This document shows positions 54,587 to 63,712 of a DNA stretch of 64,000 bases, piece by piece; position 1 is the first letter of the stretch, and the number at the start of each line of letters is the position of its first letter. The position numbers and the translations under genes are program-made. The notes beneath the pieces are model-generated. The model searched no databases and was not told the DNA's origin. It saw only the letters and a program-made list of their open reading frames with translations. Source of the DNA: Paenibacillus xylaniclasticus (GTDB lineage Bacteria > Bacillota > Bacilli > Paenibacillales > Paenibacillaceae); contig NZ_BIML01000003.1 of NCBI RefSeq assembly GCF_004001065.1, positions 124,001-188,000 on the forward strand, read 5' to 3'.

Positions 54587-56014
54587 TTGTCTAATTCTCC
54601 AACAATCCATCCCGCTCTTCCAGCAGCCTATATTCAACAAACGCGAGAGCTGCTCGGTGACGAGGCGGACACTTTTCTAGCAAGCTATAATGCGCCTCGC
54701 GCATATGGATTGCGGCTTAACCCGCTCAAAATCAATACATCTGATATTCTCGAACAAGAGGAGCTTCTAGCTCTTCGTTCGGAATTCCGCTTAACTCCAA
54801 TCCCGTGGTGCAGAACCGGCTACTATTACGATGAGGAGACTCGACCAGGCAAGCATCCTTATCATGCGGCAGGCTTGTATTATATTCAGGAGCCGTCGGC
54901 GATGTCGGCAGCAGAGGCGCTCGAGGCCCAGCCTGGCGAGACGATTCTCGATCTAGCGGCTGCACCCGGAGGTAAAACGACGCAAATCGCAGGTGCAATG
55001 CAAGGGGAAGGACTGCTGATCGCCAACGAAATTCACCCTGCCCGGGCCAAAATATTAAGCGAAAACGTTGAGCGCTGCGGTATCCGCAACGCTGTCGTCA
55101 CCTGTGCAGCCCCCGATCAGCTGTCGGCACGCTTCCCAGCCATGTTCGACCGAATTATGCTCGATGCCCCCTGCTCCGGAGAGGGCATGTTCCGTAAAGA
55201 CGCCGTCGCGATAGCCGAGTGGTCGCCCGAGCATGTACAGATGTGCGCGGATCGACAAGCGGACATACTAGAGCATGCCGCCATCATGCTGAAGCCAGGC
55301 GGACGGCTCGTCTACTCGACTTGCACGTTCAACCGTTCTGAGAACGAGGACGCAATAGCAGCCTTTATTCAGAAGCACCCCAACTTTACGGTGCTGCATA
55401 TGGAACGGTTGTGGCCTCATCAATGCAAGGGTGAAGGGCATTTTGTAGCCGTATTGACCAAATCTTCGGAAGCCGAAGATGATATCGCAAGGCTAAGACC
55501 AGAAGCCGAATTGCGGCCGCGAAGACGGGGCAAACAATCGAAAGGCGGCAGCAAACCGAGCAACGCCGCCAGTGATATGGCCATATTTGATGCGTTTGCC
55601 AAGGAACATATCCCCCATCTGCTGTTAGGGCCTGGTGAGCCGATTCGATTTGGAGATGCTTTATACTGGCTGCCTCACAGCAAGGATGGCCAGTTTACCG
55701 CTGAGTCCCTCGAAGGATTAAAGGTTGTTCGCCCCGGACTCCAGCTTGGCGAGCTGAAAACGAAGCGAATCGAGCCTGCTCACTCGCTTGCGCTTGCGCT
55801 TCAGCCGAATGAAATCACAGCCGCAAAGGTTGTTTCCTATCGTGCTGAGTCGCCGGAAATTGCCGCATATCTTCGCGGTGAGACACTGCAGACCGACGAC
55901 GGCTTAAGCGGCTGGACGATCGTAGCAGCAGACGGTTATCCGCTCGGATGGGCCAAAGCAAGCAGCGGCCAGCTCAAAAACCATTTGCCCAAAGGTCTCC
56001 GCAGGCTGACCTAG
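54587..56014 (+). CDS. RsmB/NOP family RNA m5C methyltransferase, RsmF-like (copy 1)
   Basis: SAM-dependent methyltransferase for cytosine in rRNA. The 475-residue protein has AAYIQQTRELLGDEADTFLA at the N-terminus, ILDLAAAPGGKTTQIAGAM (SAM loop), LDAPCSGEGMFRKD with the structural cysteine, and YSTCTFNRSENED with the catalytic cysteine. The C-terminal RsmF-specific regions end in GWTIVAADGYPLGWAKASSG. The start is TTG with AGAAGGAG eight bases upstream. A longer frame from 54494 has no site. It is a paralogue of the gene at 58.3-60.0 kb. Confidence 0.88.
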   Translation: MSNSPTIHPALPAAYIQQTRELLGDEADTFLASYNAPRAYGLRLNPLKINTSDILEQEELLALRSEFRLTPIPWCRTGYYYDEETRPGKHPYHAAGLYYIQEPSAMSAAEALEAQPGETILDLAAAPGGKTTQIAGAMQGEGLLIANEIHPARAKILSENVERCGIRNAVVTCAAPDQLSARFPAMFDRIMLDAPCSGEGMFRKDAVAIAEWSPEHVQMCADRQADILEHAAIMLKPGGRLVYSTCTFNRSENEDAIAAFIQKHPNFTVLHMERLWPHQCKGEGHFVAVLTKSSEAEDDIARLRPEAELRPRRRGKQSKGGSKPSNAASDMAIFDAFAKEHIPHLLLGPGEPIRFGDALYWLPHSKDGQFTAESLEGLKVVRPGLQLGELKTKRIEPAHSLALALQPNEITAAKVVSYRAESPEIAAYLRGETLQTDDGLSGWTIVAADGYPLGWAKASSGQLKNHLPKGLRRLT

Positions 56015-56030
56015 TTCCCGTCACAAAGAA

Positions 56031-56060
56031 CAATGGAGTGTCTCCTTCGACACTCCATTG
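56031..56060. terminator. Hairpin after RsmF-like copy 1
   Basis: CAATGGAGTGTC and GACACTCCATTG form a 12-base stem 16 bases past the stop. There is no strong T-tract, so termination may be partial. Confidence 0.55.
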
Positions 56061-56363
56061 CTATAACACGGCGCTCGTCTCCCATCTCTAATTGCTATGC
56101 ATTCTTTGTACAGGCCTACCCATTATTCCGTCCCTTCAAGATCCGTAACAACTGCCTCTTCCCGGTACATGACTTACAGCCGATAACGAATAAATCCGAA
56201 GCACCGGCCAATGACATATGCCCAAACTGTCGACGTACGGGATAAATGTCCAATCGAATAGAGTTAAAATTCATACTATACTGTATACCGATCAACGAGA
56301 TATACGCACCCTGCACATTCTCCTTCTCGAAGAACGGAATTTCGATTCAGGGAGGAATATCGC
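56061..56363. other. Intergenic stretch before the YjcZ gene
   Basis: No coding frame with family similarity is visible. A CATACTATA at about 56273-56281 resembles the -10 of sporulation sigma factors, but I could not find a convincing -35 partner. Confidence 0.35.
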
Positions 56364-56459
56364 ATGTCCGGTGTATACGGCGGAGGTTTCACGACGGCAG
56401 GTGTCATCCTGGTACTGTTCATTCTGCTGGTCATTGTTACTCGCGGAATCTTGTACTAA
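56364..56459 (+). CDS. YjcZ family tiny sporulation membrane protein, 31 residues
   Basis: A 31-residue protein made of a Gly/Tyr-rich N-terminus (MSGVYGGGFTTAG) and one hydrophobic helix (VILVLFILLVIV) ending TRGILY. This is the pattern of the YjcZ or tiny-TM family of Bacillales, often made in sporulation. GGGAGG lies eight bases before the ATG and a strong terminator follows. It was found by eye because of its length. Confidence 0.85.
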   Translation: MSGVYGGGFTTAGVILVLFILLVIVTRGILY

Positions 56460-56485
56460 TCACTGAGCGATGCGAGACCTATACC

Positions 56486-56520
56486 AAAACAGCCAGGCAA
56501 CTTGCTGCCTGGCTGTTTTT
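56486..56520. terminator. Convergent terminator between the YjcZ gene and the Cof-type gene
   Basis: AAAACAGCCAGGCA and TGCCTGGCTGTTTT form a long stem with T-tracts in both directions. Confidence 0.9.
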
Positions 56521-56527
56521 CCTGCAT

Positions 56528-57349
56528 TTATTCGCCGTCTCCAAGCACATACTTCATCAAAGCATGCTTGACGCCATCCTCCGCATTCGAGCGCGTACTG
56601 ACATCTGCGGCGTCTTTGACCTCTTGTGGTGAATTGTCCATCGCAATGCCTAACCCCGCATAGCGAAGCATCGAAATATCATTAAAGTAATTGCCAATCG
56701 CCATAATCCGCTCGCGGGCAATGCCACGCTTGATCGCAAATTGCTCCAGCGCATTTCCTTTGCTAGCGGAAGGGTGCTGAATATCGATAAAATATTCCCC
56801 GCTCCGAATAACCTGCAGCCCTCCATCCCATTCCCGCCAGTCCGCCTCCACCTTATCGAGCGTCTTCGGATCAGCGAACGCCGTCAGCTTCACAATCCCG
56901 CCTTGCAGCTTCGTGCCATGGTCCACCAGAATCGGTGTAATACCGAATTTCGCATATAAATCATAGCCTTCTTGATCGATCTCTTCAAAAATATACAAGT
57001 CGAACGCCGTATTCAGATCAAAGTGAACGCCGTTCTCCCGGCAGTACTTCACATATGGCTCCGCCTGCTCTTGAGCAAAGTCGAATTGATGTACAATTGT
57101 TCGAGCATCTGCATCGATCGTAGCTGCACCATTATGCGTAATAATAATCCCGCCCAGCTCCAGCTCCTCCAGCAAATGATAGGCCGCGTTCGGCCCGCGT
57201 CCTGTACAAAGCATAATTTGCGCACCGCTTATTCCAGCTGCACGCACCGCCTCGCGCGTTCCTTCCGTCAACTCATGATCGTCCGTCAGCAGCGTACCGT
57301 CTACATCCAATGCGATTAACTCATAGCGCAGCTCTTGCCGTGTTGTCAT
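56528..57349 (-). CDS. Cof-type HAD-IIB phosphatase
   Basis: A 273-residue HAD phosphatase of subfamily IIB, usually acting on sugar phosphates or FMN. Motif I is ELIALDVDGTLLTDDHELTE, motif II lies in IMLCTGRGPNAAYHLLEELE, and the cap includes GIIITHNGAATIDADARTIV. The C-terminal motifs are ASKGNALEQFAIKRGIARER and MAIGNYFNDISMLRYAGLGI, followed by AMDNSPQEVKDAADVSTRSN. In this last metal motif (usually GDxxND) Asn replaces the first Asp (GNYFND), a known variant in Cof proteins. The exact substrate cannot be assigned. Confidence 0.92.
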   Translation of the reverse strand: MTTRQELRYELIALDVDGTLLTDDHELTEGTREAVRAAGISGAQIMLCTGRGPNAAYHLLEELELGGIIITHNGAATIDADARTIVHQFDFAQEQAEPYVKYCRENGVHFDLNTAFDLYIFEEIDQEGYDLYAKFGITPILVDHGTKLQGGIVKLTAFADPKTLDKVEADWREWDGGLQVIRSGEYFIDIQHPSASKGNALEQFAIKRGIARERIMAIGNYFNDISMLRYAGLGIAMDNSPQEVKDAADVSTRSNAEDGVKHALMKYVLGDGE

Positions 57350-57486
57350 CGTAGCACCTCTATTTTTTCAACATACCGAAACCGTGCCTTTCTTCAATCA
57401 CCAACGATTAAAGTGATTCTCTATTCACTTACCAGCACGATTAAGGCCTATCCTATCACACCACTCTACCACCGAGAAGACGCCAT

Positions 57487-58263
57487 CTATCCGTTGCGAT
57501 GTGCCCGCAGCAGCTCCAGCTCTTCCTCCGACAATTCCCGATACTCACCAATCGGAAGCGTCTCGTCAAGCACCAGCGGTCCCATCGAGATTCGCTTCAA
57601 GTAGACAACCTGCTTGCCGACTGCTTGAAACATCCGTTTAATCTGATGGAACTTCCCTTCATGTATCGTAATTGTAATCGAAGATTCGTAGCCTTCGCGG
57701 TTCGGCTTTACCTCGTCAACCGTTAGCTGTGCAGGCATCGTCACATAACCATCGTCCAGCTCTACTCCTTCAGAGAACCGTTCACGGTCGTGCAAGCTGA
57801 CCGGCGTATCGCCCTGCACTCTCGCTACATAGGTTTTCGGCACATGCTTCCGCGGTGAGAGCAGCTCGTGCGCGAGCTGTCCATCGTTCGTAAGCAGCAG
57901 CAAGCCCTCTGTATCCTTATCAAGCCGTCCTACTGGAAATGGAGACAGCACCTGATCCTCCGGCGCCAGCAGATCAATAACGGTTCGGTCACGCGTGTCC
58001 TCTGTCGCAGATACGACGCCAGGCGGCTTATGCAGCATCAAGTAAATCACATTGCGGTAGACGACCGTCTCCCCGTTGATCACGACCTCTTGAACATCGG
58101 GCTGCACCTGCATCCCGCTGTCCTTCACGACGCGCCCATCGACGGTAACCATCCCTTGCTTCACTGCCTTCTTAATCTCACTCCGCGTACCGTAACCCAT
58201 ATTCGCAAGCAGCTTGTCCAGCCGCAGCCGCGAGGGAGCGGCTGTTTTATCCTTTTTTGCCAT
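57487..58263 (-). CDS. RsuA-family pseudouridine synthase
   Basis: Converts a uridine in rRNA (or possibly tRNA) to pseudouridine. The 258-residue protein starts with an S4 RNA-binding domain (RLRLDKLLANMGYGTRSEIK and KAVKQGMVTVDGRVVK). The catalytic domain follows, with FPVGRLDKDTEGLLLLTNDG containing the active Asp, HVPKTYVARVQG, and EGKFHQIKRMFQAVGKQVVY. By layout it is closest to RsuA (16S U516) or YtzG. Its ATG lies one base after the stop of the RsmF-like gene, so the two rRNA-modifying genes form an operon. Confidence 0.9.
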   Translation of the reverse strand: MAKKDKTAAPSRLRLDKLLANMGYGTRSEIKKAVKQGMVTVDGRVVKDSGMQVQPDVQEVVINGETVVYRNVIYLMLHKPPGVVSATEDTRDRTVIDLLAPEDQVLSPFPVGRLDKDTEGLLLLTNDGQLAHELLSPRKHVPKTYVARVQGDTPVSLHDRERFSEGVELDDGYVTMPAQLTVDEVKPNREGYESSITITIHEGKFHQIKRMFQAVGKQVVYLKRISMGPLVLDETLPIGEYRELSEEELELLRAHRNG

Positions 58264-58264
58264 T

Positions 58265-59953
58265 TTACATCCATCTCCATCCGGCAGGCAGTTCATTCTT
58301 GAGCATGCCGTCCGAATATTTGCCCCAGCCAAGCGGAAAGCCATCCACGCAGACGAGCGTGTACCCTTTGCTATTCGCGCCCCCAGTTATCGTCAAGCTG
58401 TCGGCATCCAGTTGAACCGTTTCACCTTTCAAATATCGCATGATCGCTTCATCCGTCGGCGGTCCGCTCCACACTTGCTTCACTTCTTCCGCCTTCAGCC
58501 CCATCGCCAGCGGCTGAGACGGCTCGAATCGGTGAGGACCCGCATCGCCCAAATACCAGCCGGCACGCACGACGCGCAGTCCATCCAGCGGCGGAACCTG
58601 CTCCGGCTGCAAATAGACGCGGGAGCCATACGAAATAATTCTCCCTTGCCAGTGCTCTGCTCCGATCAAATACTCGGCAGCGAAGGTGCGCCATGACTCT
58701 TCAGGCGTCTTCGCATCTCGGGCAGCACTCGCACCAGCATGCGCCGATTTACCGCCTCGCCGACTGCCGGTTGGCCTGCCACCTCTATGGTCATACTCCT
58801 CCCGGCCGCGGCGCTCATGCTTTCCGCTTCGCCGCAGCGGTACCAGCTCTTCACGGTGCACACGCTCCTCGCCCGAACGCAGCGCTTCAGACCTTCGGTG
58901 CTTCAGACCGTGAATCTCCTGCCGTCCAGCTGTACGATTCTCCTGCACCAGTCCATTGCCCTCGTCCGTTGACGCCCCTACGTAAGCATCCTCCCTGCGC
59001 CGAAGAACGGCGGCAAAATGCCCTTCACCATCTAGCAAATGCGGCCACAGCCTCACCATTCCAGTACGGACAACACCTCTTCCGTCCGCCTGTCCAGATT
59101 CCTCCGCGCCAAATGCGCACCACTGCTGCTCGGACCAATCCGGCCTGCCTGGAGCAAATCCCGGCGCAAGCTGCACCGGCACCGGCTCAAGCTCCGGATA
59201 CTCGGTGAGCAGTCTGGCGATCTGCGTCTCGTTCTCTGCTGGAGAGAAGGTGCAGGTCGAATAAACGAGCACTCCTCCTGGCGCGAGCATCGATACGGCA
59301 TGCCGCAAAATGTCGCGCTGCATCGCCGAGCACCGCTCAACCGAATGCCGCTCCCATGAAGCGATCATCGAATCGTCCTTGCGAAACATCCCCTCTCCTG
59401 AGCAAGGTGCGTCGATTAAAATTCGGTCGAACCAGCCGGCGAACACTGGAGCTAGCGATGCCGGCTCCTCATTCAGCACGACCGCATTGCGCACGCCAGC
59501 CAGCTCAATGTTTTTCGCCAGCGCTTTCGTCCGTTCAGCCGCATTGTCGTTCGTTACAAGTACGCCCATGCCCTGCAGCTTGGCTGCAATTTGCGTTGAT
59601 TTGCCGCCCGGCGCTGCGCACAAGTCCAGAACCCGGTGTCCCGGGCGAACGTCCAGCAGCTCGACCGGCGCCATTGCGCTAGGCTCCTGAATATAATACA
59701 AGCCCGCATGATAGTACGGATGCTTAGCTGGACGATCTTCCCCGTCATAATAGCTGCCTGTTTCGCACCATGCTACCTGCCGAAGCCGAAACGGAGAATG
59801 CTCGCGCCACTTTGCAGCATCAATCTTTAAGCTGTTCGAACGAAGACCATATAGCCTTGGCGCATCATAGGAAGCCATAAACGGTTCAAATTCGTCTCCA
59901 AGCCGCTCCTTCATTTCTTGTAAGAACAGCTCCGGCAATTGCTGCTTTATCAT
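58265..59953 (-). CDS. RsmB/NOP family RNA m5C methyltransferase, RsmF-like (copy 2)
   Basis: A second RsmF-type methyltransferase, 562 residues. It has FMASYDAPRLYGLRSNSLKI, HRVLDLCAAPGGKSTQIAAK, ILIDAPCSGEGMFRKDDSM, VYSTCTFSPAENETQIARLL, and ends GYTLVCVDGFPLGWGKYSDG like copy 1. Both cysteine motifs are intact. It differs by a long, highly charged Arg/Glu/Gly insertion of about 100 residues between the catalytic core and the C-terminal PUA-like part (REELVPLRRSGKHERRGREE). AGGAGG lies eight bases before the ATG. The two copies may methylate different cytosines. Confidence 0.88.
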   Translation of the reverse strand: MIKQQLPELFLQEMKERLGDEFEPFMASYDAPRLYGLRSNSLKIDAAKWREHSPFRLRQVAWCETGSYYDGEDRPAKHPYYHAGLYYIQEPSAMAPVELLDVRPGHRVLDLCAAPGGKSTQIAAKLQGMGVLVTNDNAAERTKALAKNIELAGVRNAVVLNEEPASLAPVFAGWFDRILIDAPCSGEGMFRKDDSMIASWERHSVERCSAMQRDILRHAVSMLAPGGVLVYSTCTFSPAENETQIARLLTEYPELEPVPVQLAPGFAPGRPDWSEQQWCAFGAEESGQADGRGVVRTGMVRLWPHLLDGEGHFAAVLRRREDAYVGASTDEGNGLVQENRTAGRQEIHGLKHRRSEALRSGEERVHREELVPLRRSGKHERRGREEYDHRGGRPTGSRRGGKSAHAGASAARDAKTPEESWRTFAAEYLIGAEHWQGRIISYGSRVYLQPEQVPPLDGLRVVRAGWYLGDAGPHRFEPSQPLAMGLKAEEVKQVWSGPPTDEAIMRYLKGETVQLDADSLTITGGANSKGYTLVCVDGFPLGWGKYSDGMLKNELPAGWRWM

Positions 59954-60010
59954 TTCGTAATCCTCCTGCTGGTCACCCCGACGCATTGCTTCGGTATGCC
60001 ATCATAATGA

Positions 60011-60042
60011 AAACCGGGCTCACCTCGAGGCATGCCCGGTCT
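60011..60042 (-). terminator. Terminator after the small alarmone synthetase gene
   Basis: On the minus strand ACCGGGCATGCC and GGTGAGCCCGGT pair imperfectly and are followed by TTTTCATT, shortly after the stop. Confidence 0.65.
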
Positions 60043-60059
60043 TCATCTATTTCCTGCAG

Positions 60060-60869
60060 CTACTCCGTAGGCTGATTGCCGCGTTTCGCTTTCATAATTG
60101 CAAGCTCAATCTCTTCGGACAGCTGCTTCAAGCCGAATACGTCTTCCTGCTCCCACAGCTCATTGAACTTCAACTGGAACTGCGCCGCCTCGCGGAAGCG
60201 ATGGAAAAAATAAAGATGCTGAATACTTGTCAGCACACGTGACACGATGTTCGACTTCTCCTCGAAGCCGCGCTGCGCATCGAGAATTTCCTGACGGATG
60301 CTGGACATCTCCGCATCGAGCAGCGATGCAGCCTCCGCCGCCTTCTTCAGCCGATCCCTTACATCCTCCGGCAAGCTCTCTTTATATTTATAGTTCAGTG
60401 AATGCTCGATCGTCGCCCAGAAATTCATCGCTAACGTCCGAATCTGAATTTCTGCCAGCACCTTCTTCAAGCCGAGCGCCGTCTGAACAGGATACTCCAC
60501 GATCATATGATAGCTTCGGTAGCCGCTGTCCTTATAATTCGTTATATAGTCCTTCTCATATACAAGCGTCAAATCATGACGAGAACGAATCAATCCGGCC
60601 ACTCGGTGAATATCATCGACGAATTGGCACATAATCCGAATGCCTGCAATATCCTCGATGCCGCTCTCTAGTTGATCCGGCGGCACAGATAAACGCTTTG
60701 CCTTCTCCATGATGCTGGATATTTTTTTGACTCTGCCTGTAACGAATTCAATTGGCGCATAAGCCTCGCGCATCTTCAGTTCCGTTCGCATCGTCTTAAA
60801 CTTGACTTTCAATTCTTCAACGGTTTGTTCATACGGTTGCAAAAAAAGAGTCCAATCTCTTCCGTCCAT
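60060..60869 (-). CDS. Small alarmone synthetase (GTP pyrophosphokinase, RelQ/YjbM-like)
   Basis: Makes ppGpp or pppGpp from ATP and GDP/GTP without the hydrolase and ribosome-sensing domains of Rel. The 269-residue protein has the synthetase core: PIEFVTGRVKKISSIMEKAK, IEDIAGIRIMCQFVDDIHRV, DYITNYKDSGYRSYHMIVEY (GTP-binding G-loop region with Tyr) and AEIQIRTLAMNFWATIEHSL. C-terminal helices mediate tetramer formation. It lies downstream of pyrD on the same strand. The RelQ versus RelP label was not tested. Confidence 0.92.
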   Translation of the reverse strand: MDGRDWTLFLQPYEQTVEELKVKFKTMRTELKMREAYAPIEFVTGRVKKISSIMEKAKRLSVPPDQLESGIEDIAGIRIMCQFVDDIHRVAGLIRSRHDLTLVYEKDYITNYKDSGYRSYHMIVEYPVQTALGLKKVLAEIQIRTLAMNFWATIEHSLNYKYKESLPEDVRDRLKKAAEAASLLDAEMSSIRQEILDAQRGFEEKSNIVSRVLTSIQHLYFFHRFREAAQFQLKFNELWEQEDVFGLKQLSEEIELAIMKAKRGNQPTE

Positions 60870-60889
60870 CCGGCCGCCTCCTGATTCGA

Positions 60890-61987
60890 TTAGTGATGAC
60901 TGGAGCCTACCGCTTCCATTATGTTGCGGAAGCCGTCCCGTCTAAGCCGCTCCTTCAGCCCTTCGGTCAGCTCGCGGAACACATCCGGTCCTTTATAAAT
61001 GAGCGCCGTATATATTTCGACCAAACTCGCCCCCGCGCGAATTTTATCGTATGCATCATCTGCCGTAAAGATGCCACCCGAACCAATAATCGGCAGCTTG
61101 CCGCCCGTTATGCGGTATACGGCAGAGATAACCTCAGTCGAACGGTCACGCAGCGGCTTACCACTCAACCCGCCCGTCTCGCTCTTGTTCGGATGCGTCA
61201 GTCCTTCACGCGAAATCGTTGTGTTCGTCGCAATAATACCGGATACACCACTGCTCGCAATCGTCTCCACCGTATACTCGAGCTGCTCATCCGTCATGTC
61301 AGGTGCGATCTTAACGAGTACAGGCTTCACCGCTTTGGCCCGCTTCGCTGCCTGCGTATCCATCTCTTCCCGAACAGTCGAGAGCAGGAGGCGAAGCTCA
61401 TCGCCGTGCTGCAGCGCCCGCAGGTCCGGTGTATTAGGCGAGCTGATATTGACGACGAAGAAGTCACCGTGGTCATACAGCTTCTGAATACATAAGCGGT
61501 AATCCTCATGTGCCAGCTCATTCGGAGTCGTCTTGTTCTTACCAATATTGACCGCAAGCGGCATCCTGCGGTTGCGGCGGCGCGACAGCTTGTCCACCAT
61601 CGCATCCGCACCTTCATTATTAAAGCCCATCCGGTTAATGAGTGCTTCGTCGGCAGGAAGCCGGAACAGCCGCGGAAGCTCGTTGCCCGCCTGTCCTTTC
61701 GGCGTTACCGTCCCGACCTCCATAAACGCCAAGCCAACGTTCGAGAAGCCGTCCGTCGCCGCGCCGTTCTTGTCTAGTCCAGCTGCCAATCCTACTGGAT
61801 GCTCAAAGCTAAGGCCGAACAGGCTGACTGCTAGCTCAGGCGACGGCTTAACGCCGTACATCGAGCGAAGCATGGACAGCGCTCCTGGAATTCGAGGCGC
61901 AGCAGCAAGCCCGTCGATCGTCAAATGATGCGCTCGCTCGGCATCAAGCGAGAACATAATTGGCTTGAAAATTTTGGTATAAAGCAA
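60890..61987 (-). CDS. pyrD: Dihydroorotate dehydrogenase, class 2 (quinone-dependent)
   Basis: Oxidises dihydroorotate to orotate, passing electrons through FMN to quinone. At 365 residues with an N-terminal amphipathic membrane-binding helix pair (LYTKIFKPIMFSLDAERAHH) it is the class 2 enzyme, not the PyrD/PyrK class 1B usual in Bacillus. Motifs include FEHPVGLAAGLDKNGAATDG, MEVGTVTPKGQAGNELPRLF, VNISSPNTPDLRALQ with the catalytic Ser, and IPIIGSGGIF-like IIGSGGIFTADDAYDKIRAG. It stands apart from any pyr operon in this window. Confidence 0.95.
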   Translation of the reverse strand: MLYTKIFKPIMFSLDAERAHHLTIDGLAAAPRIPGALSMLRSMYGVKPSPELAVSLFGLSFEHPVGLAAGLDKNGAATDGFSNVGLAFMEVGTVTPKGQAGNELPRLFRLPADEALINRMGFNNEGADAMVDKLSRRRNRRMPLAVNIGKNKTTPNELAHEDYRLCIQKLYDHGDFFVVNISSPNTPDLRALQHGDELRLLLSTVREEMDTQAAKRAKAVKPVLVKIAPDMTDEQLEYTVETIASSGVSGIIATNTTISREGLTHPNKSETGGLSGKPLRDRSTEVISAVYRITGGKLPIIGSGGIFTADDAYDKIRAGASLVEIYTALIYKGPDVFRELTEGLKERLRRDGFRNIMEAVGSSHH

Positions 61988-62186
61988 TGGTGTTCACTCC
62001 GTTCAATTTATCTACAGGTCGCTTATTCTCTATCGTTCAGTTTATCTGTTTCTGAAACAAAAGAAAAGAGCCGCGCACAAGCTTACGGCTCACCAACAGG
62101 TCTGATAGTCTTGCAGACGGACAAGTAAACGATTACAATATTAATAATCGTCTATTCATTTATTGTCGGAAAGAAGGGTGATGGGC

Positions 62187-62330
62187 ATGAGCGCACCGAA
62201 ACGGAAAGCGCCAGCGATAAAGGCTAAGCCGGTCGAGACGGTGAACAAGAAGCTTCTGATCTGGCTAAGCTCTATTGTAGGCGTCATAATTATCGGTATG
62301 GCACTTTTACTCATTCTGAACAACGCCTAA
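62187..62330 (+). CDS. 47-residue single-span membrane protein
   Basis: A small gene found by eye, encoding MSAPKRKAPAIKAKPVETVN, a very basic head, then one membrane helix (LIWLSSIVGVIIIGMALLLI) ending LNNA. AAGGG lies eight bases before this ATG; another ATG two codons earlier is too close to that site. It is flanked by the divergently placed pyrD start and the convergent L,D-transpeptidase end. No family recognised; likely a real short protein. Confidence 0.6.
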   Translation: MSAPKRKAPAIKAKPVETVNKKLLIWLSSIVGVIIIGMALLLILNNA

Positions 62331-62338
62331 CAGGCGGC

Positions 62339-63712
62339 TCAGTCCAGCCATGTGTACGTCTTATGGGGGTTTGTCTCGTCCTGCTTCGGAACCAGTCGGA
62401 AACGGCTGTCGGGTACCGATACAGTGTCGGGCAAGCCCCCTTGTTGTATCGTCACCTTTGTACCGAGTGGAACAAGATCGTACAGCTCCTCAATGTCCTC
62501 GCGATTCATCCGGATACAGCCGTGCGAATCGTCCTTGCCAACTGACAACGGTTCGTCGGTTCCATGGATGGCGTATAAAGTATCCGACAATGTCATCCCT
62601 CTGCTCCCGAAAGGACCGTTATCACTGCCGTTCGGATTTTTAACTTTCTCACTAATATAATAAGTACCTCTCGGTGTCCTTTCCCCACCTAGTCCAACTT
62701 TATAAGAGCGCACAAGGACATCCCCGCTTAATACCGCTAGCCGGTGCTTTGACGTATCGACAATAATGCGCAGCGGCTCATCCGGTAAGCCCGAAGCGGC
62801 TACGGTGCTTGTCCCATTCGATGCCCGCTTCGCGCCGCCATCTGCCCCCTTACCTGACTTATTGCTATTGGCCGCTGCATCCTGCAGCTGAGCGAGCAGC
62901 TGCCCGAACATCGCTTGCATTAACGTTGTATCTCCAGATAACGTATTATTCGGGTAAGGCTTCACAAGCTCTTCCATTGACGCCGGCCACATCTCCGTAC
63001 GGTTATAATAATGCTGAATAGCGCTCGACAATGTCCACCGCTGTTCTTGCTCCTGGCTCCACTGTTCATAAGCTTCGTACGACTTCGAGGCATCAGCAGG
63101 TGTACAAGCGCACAGCCTTGACTCGTACCAATTCATCTCCATATGGCCGCCTTGCTCCGTCTGACGTACCGCAAACAACAGCTCGGTAGTGCCATTCCAA
63201 TTGCGCCAGCCTTCAATGGACCCTAGCTTTGCTGCAATGCCGAGCGCTGACCGCTTCTCGCCCGCGGTCAGTTTAACCATCGCTGCTCCGAGATCCGATG
63301 CAGCTGTTGAATCGACGTATACGACGCCGACCGCGGCCGCATCTAGCGGCCTTGAATGGCTGGGCAGCGCCTCTTCTTTCTTCTCCTGTCTGAACGGCAG
63401 AAGCAAGGTAATCAGCAGCAGCACAGCTGCCAAGGCGCTCCAGCGCAGCAGCAGTCTTCGCTTGCGTGCGCGGCGCAGCCATTCCATCGCATGCTCCGCT
63501 TGAGCTCGTACCTGCTCCTGCGCTTCCGACAACGGGTCAAGCCGTTGTTCGAACGCGGCGAAGATGTCTCCTGCCTGAATAAAACAATAATTCGCTTTCG
63601 CTGGCTTTCCCTGCTCTTCGTAATATTTGCCCAACAAGTACCAGCCCATTTGATTGTCAGGGTGCCGCTTCACATATTGCTTCAAATGTTCCGAATGCTG
63701 AATTGGCTCCAT
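62339..63712 (-). CDS. Membrane-anchored L,D-transpeptidase (YkuD) with TPR-like head
   Basis: Forms 3-3 cross-links or anchors proteins in peptidoglycan. The cytosolic N-terminus has one TPR-like helix pair (HLKQYVKRHPDNQMGWYLLG and KYYEEQGKPAKANYCFIQAG). A membrane helix follows at about 87-105 (LLRWSALAAVLLLITLLLPF), then a long outer region. The YkuD domain is last, with GERTPRGTYYISEKV, YAIHGTDEP and SHGCIRMN with catalytic Cys399. The 457-residue length is due to the outer spacer. TPR plus YkuD suggests it is tied to a partner complex inside the cell. Confidence 0.87.
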   Translation of the reverse strand: MEPIQHSEHLKQYVKRHPDNQMGWYLLGKYYEEQGKPAKANYCFIQAGDIFAAFEQRLDPLSEAQEQVRAQAEHAMEWLRRARKRRLLLRWSALAAVLLLITLLLPFRQEKKEEALPSHSRPLDAAAVGVVYVDSTAASDLGAAMVKLTAGEKRSALGIAAKLGSIEGWRNWNGTTELLFAVRQTEQGGHMEMNWYESRLCACTPADASKSYEAYEQWSQEQEQRWTLSSAIQHYYNRTEMWPASMEELVKPYPNNTLSGDTTLMQAMFGQLLAQLQDAAANSNKSGKGADGGAKRASNGTSTVAASGLPDEPLRIIVDTSKHRLAVLSGDVLVRSYKVGLGGERTPRGTYYISEKVKNPNGSDNGPFGSRGMTLSDTLYAIHGTDEPLSVGKDDSHGCIRMNREDIEELYDLVPLGTKVTIQQGGLPDTVSVPDSRFRLVPKQDETNPHKTYTWLD

